Of a stretch of DNA of 64,000 bases, positions 48,049 to 58,253 are shown piece after piece. The first letter of the stretch is position 1; every line of letters begins with the position of its first letter. The translations under genes were made by a program, and so were the position numbers. The notes under the pieces were generated by a model that searched no databases, had not been told where the DNA came from, and was given only the letters and a program-made list of their open reading frames with translations. The DNA is taken from assembly GCF_003057745.1 (NCBI RefSeq), contig NZ_QBJD02000001.1:310001-374000 (forward strand). The letters run 5' to 3'. Source of the DNA: Enterobacter sp. RIT418 (GTDB lineage Bacteria; Pseudomonadota; Gammaproteobacteria; Enterobacterales; Enterobacteriaceae).

Positions 48049-49644
48049 TCAGCCCTCCACCCACGGCAGCTTTCTGCGTGCCCCAGCAGCAGGCTGATGC
48101 ACTCCTTTCGCGATAGCGTCCCCTATCTCCGCGCATTCGATGATCCCCTGTACGAAGGGGTGGTCGTGCATGAGCCACGGAATGGCACCAAATGCAATGC
48201 GTCCACGAATCGATTCGGGGCTTCTTAACGTATAGTCTGCGCTGACGTCCGGTATGTCATCGCCCGTTTCCATCAGCTGTTTGCGCAGCGTGGGGAAAGG
48301 CAGATCTTTCGTTTTAAGCGGCTTCTGCCCGCGGGCGTCGATAAAAACGTCGAAGCGCAGGGTGTGGCCGTGATGGGTGATTACCGTTTGACCGCTACCG
48401 ATGTCCATATCATAGTCGTCCCCCAGGGCGGCGACGCTCACGATGCCCGCCTCGCGTAGCGCCAGCAGTCGGCGAATAGACTGCGGTGGGATCGCTGCAT
48501 AGTTATCAATAAACACGCGCGCCAGCCCCGCCTGGAACCGCGCCCTGTCGCGCTCGTTCAGCGCAGGGACAATCTCTGATACCACGTCGTGCAGCCGAAG
48601 CACGGCGTAGCGCCACGCCACCGTGCGCCGCTCGCGCTTGTTGCGCTCGACCTCTTTCAGGTTCTCTTCTGCCCAGGTAAACGGGCCGTGCCGTTTGCGA
48701 TCCTCGTACCAGGCCTCCAGCAGGTTGTCCGCATTCAGGTCGTGCAGCGAGATCGCCTGACACCACTCGGGGTCGGCCAGTTCCAGCTCTTTCACCATCA
48801 GTGCAAAAACGCGATCGAGGAGCCCGTCTGCGCCTTTGGCGATTTCAGACTCGACGGCAGATTCAGTCAAAATCGAGAGCGGCTCATAGGGGATAGGACA
48901 GTAAAAATCCGCCTCAGGCAGAATTCCCGTTCGGGACATCAGGACGATACGTAACGCCTCGCTGCCTTTATCAAGAATAAACTGTTGGTCAGCGAAATGA
49001 CCGTGCTGCATCACCACCGCCATCGCGGCATCCAGCCCGCTCAGGGAGGTGCCCATAATGCCGACGCGGCAGGCGGGGATGCGCGCGTCCATGAGCCCGG
49101 ACCAGGGGCTTGGAAAGAAGCTGCGCGTGGCTTCATCTTCATCCGGCCAGACGTGCCCCGTGGCGACGACAACCCGGTCAAACCGCGCAGGATGCGGCTT
49201 ACCGTTGACCGAGAGCATTACGCCTTCTGGCGCCGCGTCAATGTCGGTGACCCGAGCGGATTCATGGACATTGACCTCAAACCCCTGCGTTTTGGCTTCT
49301 TTAACAAGGGTTAAAAAGCCGTCGCGAAAGTATTCTCCCAGCAGCAGCCGCGGCAAAAACTGGCGATCGTGCAGGCTGGCTTTATCGACCTTGAAGCGCG
49401 CAAGATAGGCTTGGTCCTGGCGCCTGAGCCAGTCAAGGTACGTGATGAACAGTGGGGGTATTTCAATACTGGCAATATTGGCCAGCATAAAGCGCGCGTT
49501 TTCATCATCGCTGTAGGGCATGCCCACGCCGGCTTCGTCAGCCTGTTCAAAAACGGAAACGGCCAGAGGGATTTTAGTTTTCAGAAGGGAATAAAAGGTG
49601 TAAATCCCGGTCGGGCCGGAGCCGATAATGGCGATTTTCTTCAT
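48049..49644 (-). CDS. ydhS: FAD/NAD(P)-binding oxidoreductase-like protein YdhS
   Basis: A 531-residue protein with an N-terminal FAD-binding motif KKIAIIGSGPTGIYTFYSLL, and GIMGTSLSGLDAAMAV near residue 200 as a second dinucleotide site. LPEADFYCPIPYEPL and EVERNKRERRTVAWRYAVLR are shared with E. coli YdhS. Substrate unknown. The ATG at 49642-49644 is preceded by GGGAGA; the frame is open nine codons further. Confidence 0.9.
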   Translation of the reverse strand: MKKIAIIGSGPTGIYTFYSLLKTKIPLAVSVFEQADEAGVGMPYSDDENARFMLANIASIEIPPLFITYLDWLRRQDQAYLARFKVDKASLHDRQFLPRLLLGEYFRDGFLTLVKEAKTQGFEVNVHESARVTDIDAAPEGVMLSVNGKPHPARFDRVVVATGHVWPDEDEATRSFFPSPWSGLMDARIPACRVGIMGTSLSGLDAAMAVVMQHGHFADQQFILDKGSEALRIVLMSRTGILPEADFYCPIPYEPLSILTESAVESEIAKGADGLLDRVFALMVKELELADPEWCQAISLHDLNADNLLEAWYEDRKRHGPFTWAEENLKEVERNKRERRTVAWRYAVLRLHDVVSEIVPALNERDRARFQAGLARVFIDNYAAIPPQSIRRLLALREAGIVSVAALGDDYDMDIGSGQTVITHHGHTLRFDVFIDARGQKPLKTKDLPFPTLRKQLMETGDDIPDVSADYTLRSPESIRGRIAFGAIPWLMHDHPFVQGIIECAEIGDAIAKGVHQPAAGARRKLPWVEG

Positions 49645-49797
49645 CGACAGTCTCCCTGCGTTTTTTTCCATACGATAAGCGTAGCAGGTGACGGCTTCAG
49701 GGTTTGGAATGCGGGGAGAATTCGGATATTAACGAGAGGACCGACGCGAACGGTGAGCGCCAGTCTGCTGGCGCTTATTGTCCTGTTGAGGTTTATC

Positions 49798-50265
49798 TTA
49801 CGCCTGCAGCGCTTTTGTGAAGATCACTTTATCTTCATTAGGAGCATAGTAGTGACGTATTCTCGCCTCATTGATAAAACCTTGCTTACCGTAAAACGCG
49901 CGGGCCGCGCTAAAATCGTCAAGGCTGGAGGTCTCAACCAGCAGCAGCCTTGCCTGCTTATTTCTCAACTCCTTTTCAACCTCGTCGATCAGGGCCTGTC
50001 CGATACCCTGCCGCTGGCGGGAAGGGCAGATCCATAGCATCAGTAAGTTCCAGACGCTGTTGGTCATCACTTCGGGGGCGCAATAGGCAACACCCACCAG
50101 ACCTTGCTGGTCTGCGCTAAACCATATTTCATCCGATTTACCAGAAAAGTAGGTATCAAGCGTGTCCTGCACATGCAAGAGCCCTTCACGATCGAACTGT
50201 CCGCTCGCTTCTAACATCGCGAGTAAGGGTTCTGAATCGGAGGGAGTGGTGGGGCGAATAAGCAT
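49798..50265 (-). CDS. GNAT-family N-acetyltransferase
   Basis: A 155-residue acetyltransferase. The acetyl-CoA binding signature WICPSRQRQGIGQALIDEVE lies near residues 78-97, and AARAFYGKQGFINEARI marks motif B. The N-terminus is MLIRPTTPSDSEPLLAMLEA. The substrate cannot be predicted. Confidence 0.87.
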   Translation of the reverse strand: MLIRPTTPSDSEPLLAMLEASGQFDREGLLHVQDTLDTYFSGKSDEIWFSADQQGLVGVAYCAPEVMTNSVWNLLMLWICPSRQRQGIGQALIDEVEKELRNKQARLLLVETSSLDDFSAARAFYGKQGFINEARIRHYYAPNEDKVIFTKALQA

Positions 50266-50406
50266 AGAAATTCCTTTTTTACGCTGGAGATCGAAAGCTC
50301 ACGGCTTGAGTGAGTAACGAATGTATAAGCAGAAATCGCAAGACGCGTGGTTGTTTTAATGAATTTTCGTATTGAAAATAGGAAGGAATACAGAGAAGAA
50401 ATAGAA

Positions 50407-50483
50407 TGGTGCGTCTGAATGGACTCGAACCATCGACCCCCACCATGTCAAGGTGGTGCTCTAACCAACTGAGCTACAGACGC
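50407..50483 (-). tRNA. tRNA-Val (anticodon GAC), second of a tandem pair
   Basis: The minus strand begins GCGTCTGTAGCTCAGTTGGT, has the anticodon stem-loop CCACC-TTGACAT-GGTGG (GAC), the T-arm GGTTCGAGTCC and a 3' CCA. It is 77 nt long. It matches one of the E. coli valV/valW pair. Confidence 0.97.
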
Positions 50484-50487
50484 AAAA

Positions 50488-50564
50488 TGGTGCGTTCAAT
50501 TGGACTCGAACCAACGACCCCCACCATGTCAAGGTGGTGCTCTAACCAACTGAGCTATGAACGC
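50488..50564 (-). tRNA. tRNA-Val (anticodon GAC), first of a tandem pair
   Basis: Begins GCGTTCATAGCTCAGTTGGT, with anticodon GAC, T-arm GGTTCGAGTCC and CCA end, 77 nt long. Only 4 bp separate it from the second copy. The two differ in acceptor, D-stem and T-stem bases. No integrase gene adjoins the pair. Confidence 0.97.
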
Positions 50565-50717
50565 AACGTGTTGTCGGCGACAACGGGGACGAATATTAGC
50601 GGCACAGCCCGGCTGAGGCAAGAGGGAAAATGCAATTTTCTCTCTGATTTCACGCGATTGCTTCATTACCGCGCAAAGTGTAGAGAAAGTAGCCGCCAGC
50701 AGGCGGCTACCGCCTGA

Positions 50718-52091
50718 TTAACGCGCAGCGCGCTGCAAAATCACCGTGGACGGCTGACGCTGCAGGAAGCGCATCCGCAGCATCATCATGATGGCCGCCG
50801 AGGTCAGGCCGATGATAAAGCCCATCCAGAATCCGGCCGGCCCCATGCGGTCCACCACCAGATCGGTCAGCGCCAGCACGTAGCCCGTCGGCAGGCCGAG
50901 CACCCAGTAGGCGATGAAGGTGATAAAGAAGATGGAGCGCGTATCTTTATACCCGCGCAGCACGCCGCTGCCGATGACCTGGATAGAGTCCGATATCTGG
51001 TAGACCGCCGCCAGCAGCATCAGGTGAGACGCAAGCAATACCACCTGCGGATTGTCGTTGTAGAGCAGGGCGATTTGCTCGCGTAGCGTAACGGTAAATA
51101 GCGCCGTGCAGACGGCCATGCACACCCCGACGCCCAGCCCGGTCCGCGCGGCGGTTTGCGCATCCAGCGTGGAGCCCTGTCCCAGGCGGAAGCCCACCCG
51201 GATCGTCACCGCGGCGGCCAGCGACATCGGCAGAACGAACATCAGCGAGCTGAAGTTGAGTGCAATCTGGTGTCCAGCCACGTCAATAATCCCCAGCGGG
51301 GAGACGAGCAGTGCCACCACGGCAAACAGCGTGACTTCAAAAAACAGCGCCAGCGCAATGGGCAGGCCGAGCTGGATGAGCCGCGTCATCACGTTCCAGT
51401 CCGGCGTGCTGAATCTCGTCGCGTTGCGAATATCGCGCATTGATCGCGCGCGCTTCACGAACGTAATCATGCTGAAGAACATCACCCAGTAAACCGCTGC
51501 CGTTGCCACGCCACAGCCTACGCCGCCCAGCTCCGGCATGCCGAAGTGGCCATAGATAAAGACGTAGTTTACCGGAATGTTGACCAGCAGGCCGATAAAG
51601 CCCATCACCATGCCCGGCTTGGTTTTCGCCAGCCCCTCGCACTGGTTACGCGCGACCTGGAAAAAGAGGTAGCCCGGGGCGCCCCAGAGCAGCGCGCGAA
51701 GATAGCCGACGGCTTTGTCGGCCAGGACAGGATCGATGTTGTGCATCGCGCGGATGATGTGGCCCGCGTTCCACAGCACGACCATGATCAGAATTGACAC
51801 AAAACCCGCGAGCCAAAAGCCCTGGCGAACCTGATGGGCGATGCGATCGCGACGGCCAGAACCGTTAAGCTGCGCGATGACCGGGGTTAGGGCCAGCAGC
51901 AGGCCGTGACCGAACAGGATCGCCGGCAGCCAGATAGAGGTACCAATCGCGACGGCGGCCATATCAGTGGCGCTATAGCCACCCGCCATCACCGTATCCA
52001 CAAATCCCATTGCGGTCTGAGCGACCTGCGCGACGATCACGGGTATCGCCAGTGCCAATAATTGACGCGCTTCAATCATGTACTTCTGCAC
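50718..52091 (-). CDS. mdtK: MATE multidrug efflux pump MdtK (NorE)
   Basis: A 457-residue MATE transporter with twelve membrane segments that exports drugs and cationic compounds in exchange for Na+ or H+. The N-terminus [20 protein letters not shown] and [19 protein letters not shown] match E. coli MdtK. It lies between the tRNA-Val pair and ribE, as in E. coli. Confidence 0.95.
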   Translation of the reverse strand: MQKYMIEARQLLALAIPVIVAQVAQTAMGFVDTVMAGGYSATDMAAVAIGTSIWLPAILFGHGLLLALTPVIAQLNGSGRRDRIAHQVRQGFWLAGFVSILIMVVLWNAGHIIRAMHNIDPVLADKAVGYLRALLWGAPGYLFFQVARNQCEGLAKTKPGMVMGFIGLLVNIPVNYVFIYGHFGMPELGGVGCGVATAAVYWVMFFSMITFVKRARSMRDIRNATRFSTPDWNVMTRLIQLGLPIALALFFEVTLFAVVALLVSPLGIIDVAGHQIALNFSSLMFVLPMSLAAAVTIRVGFRLGQGSTLDAQTAARTGLGVGVCMAVCTALFTVTLREQIALLYNDNPQVVLLASHLMLLAAVYQISDSIQVIGSGVLRGYKDTRSIFFITFIAYWVLGLPTGYVLALTDLVVDRMGPAGFWMGFIIGLTSAAIMMMLRMRFLQRQPSTVILQRAAR

Positions 52092-52315
52092 GTGAACACC
52101 TTTGTATTGTTGTTATTTGAGAGACAAAAAAGCCGCCGAAACTGGCAGCAAGAAGAAAATGAAGGGAGATGCCAGCTATTGTAGCGGGGTTTAACTAATT
52201 ATCTAGTGAAAAAATCGCCAGAAAATGCGCTTCGCTGGCAACCTCTTTTTCCAACTGTTATTGTGGTGAGATTAAACGGTGTCGCCACCGTAAGAAATGA
52301 ACAGGAGCTGTAGGC

Positions 52316-52957
52316 ATGTTTACTGGTATTGTGCAGGGCACTGCGAAAGTGGTGTCTATTGATGAAAAACCTAATTTTCGTACCCACGTGGTCGAGCTTC
52401 CGGAATATATGCTGGACGGCATTGAAACCGGTGCCTCGATTGCGCATAACGGCTGTTGCCTGACGGTGACCGAAATAAACGGCAATCAGATTAGCTTCGA
52501 TTTAATGAAAGAGACGCTGCGCATCACCAACCTCGGCGAGCTGGCGGTGGGTGACGTTGTCAACGTTGAGCGCGCGGCGAAATTCAGCGATGAGATTGGC
52601 GGGCATTTGATGTCCGGCCATATTATGACTACCGCTGAGGTAGCGAAGATTGTGACCTCAGAAAATAACCGCCAAATCTGGTTTAAAGTGCAGGACCCGG
52701 CCCTCATGAAATACATCCTGTATAAAGGATTTATTGGCATTGATGGGATTAGCCTGACGGTCGGTGAAGTGACGCCAACGCGTTTTTGCGTACATCTGAT
52801 CCCCGAAACGCTGCAGCGCACGACGCTGGGCGCGAAAAAACTGGGCCATCGGGTAAATATTGAAATCGATCCGCAAACCCAGGCGGTGGTTGATACCGTT
52901 GAGCGCGTGCTGGCCGCAAAAGAGGCGGCGATAATAAAAGCGGCAGAAGACGAATAA
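52316..52957 (+). CDS. ribE: Riboflavin synthase alpha chain
   Basis: A 213-residue enzyme with two lumazine-binding repeats ([12 protein letters not shown]...; [15 protein letters not shown] in the second half). It dismutates two 6,7-dimethyl-8-ribityllumazine molecules to riboflavin. AGGAGC precedes the ATG. It is also called ribC in E. coli. No FMN riboswitch is seen upstream. Confidence 0.96.
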   Translation: MFTGIVQGTAKVVSIDEKPNFRTHVVELPEYMLDGIETGASIAHNGCCLTVTEINGNQISFDLMKETLRITNLGELAVGDVVNVERAAKFSDEIGGHLMSGHIMTTAEVAKIVTSENNRQIWFKVQDPALMKYILYKGFIGIDGISLTVGEVTPTRFCVHLIPETLQRTTLGAKKLGHRVNIEIDPQTQAVVDTVERVLAAKEAAIIKAAEDE

Positions 52958-52987
52958 AAATAACCCCGGCGAGCCGGGGTTATTTTT
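52958..52987. terminator. Bidirectional terminator between ribE and cfa
   Basis: AAATAACCCCGGC (52958-52970) pairs with GCCGGGGTTATTT (52973-52985), flanked by A and T runs. Confidence 0.93.
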
Positions 52988-54136
52988 TTATCGCGCGACG
53001 CGAAGCCCGTTCTCAATTCCGCGGCTAAACACCACCTGCCAGAGCTGAATATCGCGCGCGCGGAAAGCACCCGCGCAGGCGTTCAGATAATAGGTGAACA
53101 TCCGTTTAAAGCGTTCGGAATAGTTGTCGGCAATGTCCGGCCACGCGGCCAGGAAGCGTGCGTACCAGGCCATCAGCGTGGTGTCGTAATCCGCACCGAA
53201 ATTATGCCAGTCTTCGACAAGGAAATGCGGCTCGCTGGCGTTCGCAATATGGCGGACAGAGGGTAAACAGCCGTTAGGGAATATGTACTTATTGATCCAC
53301 GGGTCGACGTTATTGTCGGTCCGCTTTGAGCCGATGGTGTGGAGCAGGAAGATGCCGTCCGGCTTGAGGTTACGGTCGGCAACGGTGAAATAGGTATCAT
53401 AATTTTTCGGCCCTACATGCTCGAACATCCCGACGGAAACAATGCGATCGAACTGCTCGTTGAGGTCGCGATAGTCCTGAAGGCGAATATCCACGTCCAG
53501 ATCCTGGCACCGTTCCTGCGCCATTTTCCGCTGTTCAGCAGAGATGGTCACGCCTACAACGCTCACGCCATAGTGTTTCGCCATAAACCAGGCAAGCCCG
53601 CCCCAGCCGCAGCCGATATCCAGCACGCGCATGCCGGGCTGGAGCTGCAGTTTTTCGCAGATCAAACGGAGCTTATCCTGTTGGGCCTCTTCCAGGGTGG
53701 TGGCCTTTTTCCAGTAGCCGCAGGAGTATTGCATCAGCGGGTCCAGCATGCGGCTAAACAGATCGTTGCCAAGATCGTAATGCTCTTTGCCAACGATCCA
53801 CGCGCGCTTCTTGCTTTGCAGGTTGAACAAACGCGCAGATGCGATGCGCAGCGTGTCTTTGAGATGATGCGGAAGCTGTTTTTCCAGCCCCGCGCGCAGC
53901 ACGCTGGTGAAGAACACGTCCAGGCGCTCGCACTCCCACCAGCCGTCCATATAGCTTTCGCCCAGGCCGAGAGACCCTTCCTGCAGCACGCGTTTAAAAA
54001 AATCGGGATGTTTGACCTGTGGGTCCGCAGGAGACGGTCCGTTAATCGTAATGCCGGCTCGACCCAACAGTTCACTGACGATCCGGGACCAGTTATCGTC
54101 CGGAACGCTGACTTCTTCTATACACGATGAACTCAT
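52988..54136 (-). CDS. cfa: Cyclopropane-fatty-acyl-phospholipid synthase Cfa
   Basis: A 382-residue enzyme that adds a methylene from SAM to unsaturated phospholipid chains, hardening membranes in stationary phase and acid. The SAM-binding motif VLDIGCGWGGLAWFMAKHYG lies near residue 170; YSCGYWK and FPNGCLPSV are family motifs. Convergent with ribE, as in E. coli. Confidence 0.95.
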   Translation of the reverse strand: MSSSCIEEVSVPDDNWSRIVSELLGRAGITINGPSPADPQVKHPDFFKRVLQEGSLGLGESYMDGWWECERLDVFFTSVLRAGLEKQLPHHLKDTLRIASARLFNLQSKKRAWIVGKEHYDLGNDLFSRMLDPLMQYSCGYWKKATTLEEAQQDKLRLICEKLQLQPGMRVLDIGCGWGGLAWFMAKHYGVSVVGVTISAEQRKMAQERCQDLDVDIRLQDYRDLNEQFDRIVSVGMFEHVGPKNYDTYFTVADRNLKPDGIFLLHTIGSKRTDNNVDPWINKYIFPNGCLPSVRHIANASEPHFLVEDWHNFGADYDTTLMAWYARFLAAWPDIADNYSERFKRMFTYYLNACAGAFRARDIQLWQVVFSRGIENGLRVAR

Positions 54137-54286
54137 AGCTTCTCCATCACCTTGCTGTGATCAGAACCTTCAAACAGCGTAGACGCTTTTTATGGTTTGT
54201 GAGAAATCTCACGGTTAATCCCGCGAGGCTAGTATCCGACGTAGAACAGAGGAAGGGAGATAGCCCTTGCCGAAAAGCCTTCCATG

Positions 54287-54314
54287 GTAAAACGGGAGCA
54301 CTCCGGCTCCCGTT
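54287..54314 (-). terminator. Terminator downstream of punC
   Basis: On the minus strand AACGGGAGC and GCTCCCGTT (54306-54314 with 54291-54299) form a 9-bp stem followed by TTTT, about 120 bp beyond the punC stop. The remainder of the 297-bp cfa-punC interval should hold the cfa promoters; no gene is seen. Confidence 0.75.
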
Positions 54315-54433
54315 AACGCTTAATATTTATCGTGTTTATTGAACCAAATTTAGTATAGGCCTCAAAAATGGCTGATTCAATATAAAATTCTTAGCAACCT
54401 AATCACTGATGCCTAACATAATTACGGCCGCGA

Positions 54434-55633
54434 TTAGGCATGCGAACGCTCAGCTTCGCTGCGCTCATCCTGAACGGTTTGCGCTGAAGATTGCATCCGG
54501 TAGCCCACGCCAGCCAGAAGAACCGTTGCCAGCATCACGCTGGTGGTGGTCAGCAGTGGCGTAGCAATCAGCGCGGAGACCACGAGGCTTGCCAGGAAGC
54601 ACAGGCCCAGCTGCAGGGTGTTTTGCAATGCGGCTGCGCGACCCGTAGCATGAGGGAACGGGCGCAATGCCTGGGCCACCACGATAGGGTAAATGGCGCC
54701 GTTAGCGACCGCCATAACGCAGAACGGAATCAAAATTTCTGCCAGCCCCGCCCCGGGGATAAAGCCTACTGCCCAGGTTCCAACGACGCTAAGGGCGTAC
54801 AGCACCAGCAGCCACGGCAGCATCTGCTGGCCTTCCCATTTTTGCAGCGCGGCGCGACAGCCGTAGCCGCCGACCAGGAAAGCGATGGTCTGTGGGACAT
54901 AGCTTAGGCCAATCGCCGCTGGGCTATAGCCCATATCGTGCAGAATAAACGGCGAGCCGGTCAGCCAGGCAAAGAAGCTTGCGGAGCAGGCGGCGTAGAT
55001 CAGTACGTTGCCGCGGTAAGCTTTGGCCTTCAGCAGGGAGATGAAGGTGATCGGCTTCGCGTCAGCGTGCTCTATTTTTTTATGCGCGGGCTTAAGCGCG
55101 AAGGCGGGCAGCATCAGTACCAGCGTAATCGCAAACAGCGTGGCAAAAATCGCCTGCCAGTCAAAATGCGCCAGGATCCAGCTGCCCAGCAGCGGGGCCA
55201 GGGCAGGCGAAAGGCCAACCAGCGGCATGATGGTGGCAAAAATTCGGTTCGTGCGCGACGCTGGATAGTAATCGGTCACCAGCGCCTGCCAGGTCACCGC
55301 CGCGGCGCAAACGCCCACCGCCTGAATGAAGCGAAGCACCAGCAGCCAGGCGGCATCGCGCACCCACAGCATGCCCAAACAGCCGACGGCGAAAATGGCC
55401 AGGCCGAGCAGCAGAACCGGCTTGCGGCCAAAGCGGTCGGAGAGGGGCCCCCACAGCAGCTGTGCGAAGGCAAAGCCTGCCAGGAACAGGCTCAGGCTCG
55501 CGCTGATGGCGGCAGCAGGCGTTTGCAGATCTTCCTGCATGGCGGCAAACGCGGGCAAATACATGTCGGTCGCTAAAAAGCCCAGCACGCTCAGGCCGCC
55601 GAGCCAGACTAAAAATCCTTTCCTGGGTTGCAC
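54434..55633 (-). CDS. punC: Bcr/CflA-type MFS transporter PunC (YdhC)
   Basis: A 399-residue 12-helix transporter, shown in E. coli to import purine nucleosides such as adenosine. [14 protein letters not shown] near residue 23 and [20 protein letters not shown] in loop 2-3 are Bcr/CflA motifs. It is divergent from punR, which in E. coli activates it. Confidence 0.9.
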   Translation of the reverse strand: MQPRKGFLVWLGGLSVLGFLATDMYLPAFAAMQEDLQTPAAAISASLSLFLAGFAFAQLLWGPLSDRFGRKPVLLLGLAIFAVGCLGMLWVRDAAWLLVLRFIQAVGVCAAAVTWQALVTDYYPASRTNRIFATIMPLVGLSPALAPLLGSWILAHFDWQAIFATLFAITLVLMLPAFALKPAHKKIEHADAKPITFISLLKAKAYRGNVLIYAACSASFFAWLTGSPFILHDMGYSPAAIGLSYVPQTIAFLVGGYGCRAALQKWEGQQMLPWLLVLYALSVVGTWAVGFIPGAGLAEILIPFCVMAVANGAIYPIVVAQALRPFPHATGRAAALQNTLQLGLCFLASLVVSALIATPLLTTTSVMLATVLLAGVGYRMQSSAQTVQDERSEAERSHA

Positions 55634-55747
55634 TCTTTTTTCTCCTCAAGGAGGCAGGTATACGGTGGCGAAGAGTGTAGGGAGTGCAAAGCAGCTTGTG
55701 AAACGCTAATATTTGGCTGTTGCAATCAAAAATTTTGCAGGCAGAAA

Positions 55748-56659
55748 ATGTGGTCAGATTATTCTCTTGAAGTGATTGATGCCGTTGCGCGCAACGGCAG
55801 CTTTAGCGGTGCCGCACAGGAGCTGCATCGCGTCCCCTCGGCGATAAGCTATACGGTTCGGCAGCTGGAGGAGTGGCTCGCCGTTCCGCTCTTTGAGCGA
55901 CGGCATCGGGATGTGGAACTGACGCCAGCTGGGGCGTGGTTTTTGAAAGAAGGGCGTTCTGTTATCAAAAAAATGCAGATCACCCGCGAACAGTGCCAGC
56001 AGATTGCCAACGGCTGGCGCGGGCATCTCTCCATCGCCGTAGATAACATCGTCAGGCCGGAGCGCACGCGGCAGATGATCGTCGATTTCTACCGTCACTT
56101 CTCGGACGTCGAGCTTAGGGTATCGCAGGAGGTGTTCAACGGCGTATGGGACGCGCTGGCGGACGGCAGGGTAGAGATGGCTATCGGCGCGACCCAGGCA
56201 ATCCCCGTGGGCGGGCGCTACGCCTTTCGGGACATGGGCATGCTGAGCTGGATCTGCGTGGTCGCGCGCCATCATCCGCTGGCGGCGATGGAAGGACCGC
56301 TGAGCGATGACGCGTTGCGCAACTGGCCGTCGCTGGTGCTGGAAGATACGTCGCGATCGCTGCCCAAGCGTATTACCTGGCTGCTGGACAACCAGCGGCG
56401 CGTGGTGGCGCCCGACTGGGACTCTTCAGCAACCTGCCTGAGCGCGGGGCTGTGCGTGGGTATGGTGCCCGTCCACTTTGCGCGTCCGCGAATTGACGCC
56501 GGAGAGTGGGTTGCCCTGGCGCTGGAAAATCCCTTTCCTGACGCGGCGTGCTGCCTGACCTGGCAGCAAAATGACGTCTCGCCCGCCATGGCCTGGCTGC
56601 TGGAGTATCTGGGAGATAGCGAAACGCTGAACAGGGAGTGGCTGCGGGAGCCAGCGTAG
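55748..56659 (+). CDS. punR: LysR-type regulator PunR (YdhB)
   Basis: A 303-residue LysR protein. The helix-turn-helix NGSFSGAAQELHRVPSAISY and TVRQLEEWLAVPLFERRHRD form residues 17-56, followed by a substrate-binding domain. In E. coli PunR activates punC. The ATG at 55748 (MWSDYSLEVIDAV) is chosen; the frame is open 40 codons further upstream, inside the punC gene start. The intergenic gap is 114 bp. Confidence 0.9.
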   Translation: MWSDYSLEVIDAVARNGSFSGAAQELHRVPSAISYTVRQLEEWLAVPLFERRHRDVELTPAGAWFLKEGRSVIKKMQITREQCQQIANGWRGHLSIAVDNIVRPERTRQMIVDFYRHFSDVELRVSQEVFNGVWDALADGRVEMAIGATQAIPVGGRYAFRDMGMLSWICVVARHHPLAAMEGPLSDDALRNWPSLVLEDTSRSLPKRITWLLDNQRRVVAPDWDSSATCLSAGLCVGMVPVHFARPRIDAGEWVALALENPFPDAACCLTWQQNDVSPAMAWLLEYLGDSETLNREWLREPA

Positions 56660-56675
56660 CTGGCCCCGAAGAGGT

Positions 56676-57701
56676 TTAACGGCGGTAGTCGCGGAAAGGA
56701 CCGTCCGCAACGGAGCGGCGCTCAATCAGGCGAGGGTGAACCTCAATTGACTGCGACTCTTCGCGCTTGCTGACGATCCTGTCCATCAGCATGTTAAACG
56801 CCGTTTCGCCCAGCGAGTCTTTCGGCTGGTGAATGGTCGTCAGCGCCGGGGTGAAGAAGCGCGCGTTGCGCACGTTGTCATACCCGATCACCGAAATGTC
56901 CTGCGGCACGCGCAGGCCGAGCTCGTCTGCCGCACAGAGCGCGCCCATCGCCATAATGTCGCCGCCGCAGAAGACGGCGGTAGGGCGGTGCTGCTGGGAG
57001 ACGATCTGCTGCATCGCGCGGTAGCCGGATTCCGGCTCAAAGTCGCCCTGAACTATCCAGTTTTCCGGCACGTTAATCAGCGCTTCTTCCATGGCTTTCA
57101 TGAACCCGGCCAGGCGTCCCGCGCCGGTGTTGCGCTCCAGCGGGCCCGGGATGACGCCGATATCGCGGTGGCCGCGCTCGATCAAATAGCGCCCTGCCAT
57201 ATAGCCGCCTTCAAAGGCGTTATCGATAACCGAGTCGGTGAAATCGGCACGCGCTTCGCCCCAGTCCATGACCACCATCGGAATATGGCGATACTCTTCC
57301 AGCATGGAGAGAACGGACTCCGGGTACTCGGAGCACATGACCAGCAGGCCATCTACGCGCTTTTGCGCCATCATCGACAGATAGGCGCGCTGTTTTTCAA
57401 TATTGTTCCACGCGTTGCCCAGAATGAGGGTATAGCCTTTCTGGAAGCAGTTTTTCTCAACGGCTTCAATAATTTCGGCAAAGTAGGCCGCTTCGCTGCT
57501 GGTCGCCAACAGGCCGATAGACTTGGTGTGATTAACCTTCAGGCTGCGCGCAACCGCACTCGGTGAATAGTGCAGTTCTTTGATCGCGGCCCAGACGGCG
57601 TTGCGCGTCTCTTCCGCCACGAAGCGGGTTTTGTTAATAACATGTGATACGGTTGTAGTGGAAACGTTTGCGCGTTTTGCTACGTCTTTAATTGTTGCCA
57701 T
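56676..57701 (-). CDS. purR: Purine repressor PurR
   Basis: A 341-residue LacI-family repressor, co-repressed by hypoxanthine and guanine. The HTH is [20 protein letters not shown], the hinge [20 protein letters not shown], and the ligand-binding core follows. It controls purine synthesis genes and itself. Autoregulatory operators are present upstream and inside the gene start. Confidence 0.97.
   Translation of the reverse strand: MATIKDVAKRANVSTTTVSHVINKTRFVAEETRNAVWAAIKELHYSPSAVARSLKVNHTKSIGLLATSSEAAYFAEIIEAVEKNCFQKGYTLILGNAWNNIEKQRAYLSMMAQKRVDGLLVMCSEYPESVLSMLEEYRHIPMVVMDWGEARADFTDSVIDNAFEGGYMAGRYLIERGHRDIGVIPGPLERNTGAGRLAGFMKAMEEALINVPENWIVQGDFEPESGYRAMQQIVSQQHRPTAVFCGGDIMAMGALCAADELGLRVPQDISVIGYDNVRNARFFTPALTTIHQPKDSLGETAFNMLMDRIVSKREESQSIEVHPRLIERRSVADGPFRDYRR
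57658..57673. promoter_or_regulatory. Internal PurR operator in purR
   Basis: GTGGAAACGTTTGCGC matches 12 of 16 positions of the PurR consensus ACGCAAACGTTTGCGT. It lies inside the purR coding start, where E. coli also has its second operator. Confidence 0.6.
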
Positions 57702-57745
57702 TAAATGTCACTCCAGACCCTATCCTAATATCCTGAAAAATGGGG

Positions 57746-57761
57746 AGGTAAACGTTTGCCT
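57746..57761. promoter_or_regulatory. PurR operator upstream of purR
   Basis: AGGTAAACGTTTGCCT (minus strand AGGCAAACGTTTACCT) is a near-perfect PurR box about 45 bp before the start and appears the same as the recalled E. coli purR O1 site. Confidence 0.85.
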
Positions 57762-57998
57762 TCTCTCACCCTTATTACGCAATGTTGAATTGCGACACGC
57801 CGGGAAAACGACACAGGACGTCAGGAGGGGGTCAATGGCCGGTACGCTAATAAATTTAGCGTGGAATTTTGTCCTATCTTGAGGAAAAGGGGAAGAGCAA
57901 AAGTGGTTATCATTTTAAATCCGGGAAGATTTTTGACGTAAACTGTGCAAAAATGAGCAAGCTCACTTTCCGTGTGGGGATTAAAAGGAGAAAAATTG

Positions 57999-58088
57999 AT
58001 GAGTTCCGATCTTAAGTTTTCGCTGATGACCACCGTTATTGTGCTGGCGCTGATTGTTGCCGGCGGGCTGACGGCTGCACTGCACTGA
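57999..58088 (+). CDS. ynhF: Small membrane protein YnhF
   Basis: A 29-residue protein: MSSDLKFSLMTTVIVLALIV then AGGLTAALH. It is one membrane helix and matches E. coli YnhF (29 residues). AAGGAGAAAAATTG precedes the ATG at 57999-58001. Function unknown; it lies between purR and ydhP, as in E. coli. Confidence 0.92.
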   Translation: MSSDLKFSLMTTVIVLALIVAGGLTAALH

Positions 58089-58253
58089 TTTTGAGGGGGG
58101 GAGAGTCCTCTCCCTCCTGCTCGTCTCTAGATTGTTACTTCTGTGGCAAAAATCTTTTGCCAAATTGTTAACTTCTCATTTTTTGTGATTGATGTCATGC
58201 TTTTGACTTCTTTGTTCTGTGTCGTGCTATGACGCGGCATCCGGAGTAAACGC

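Noticed and set aside
50407-50564. tRNA-Val pair as a prophage or island attachment site
   Set aside because: No integrase, no repeated tRNA 3' end and no foreign-looking genes beside it; flanks match E. coli gene order.
52092-52315. FMN riboswitch before ribE
   Set aside because: No RFN-element sequence pattern is visible and the leader is short; in E. coli the riboswitch lies at ribB.
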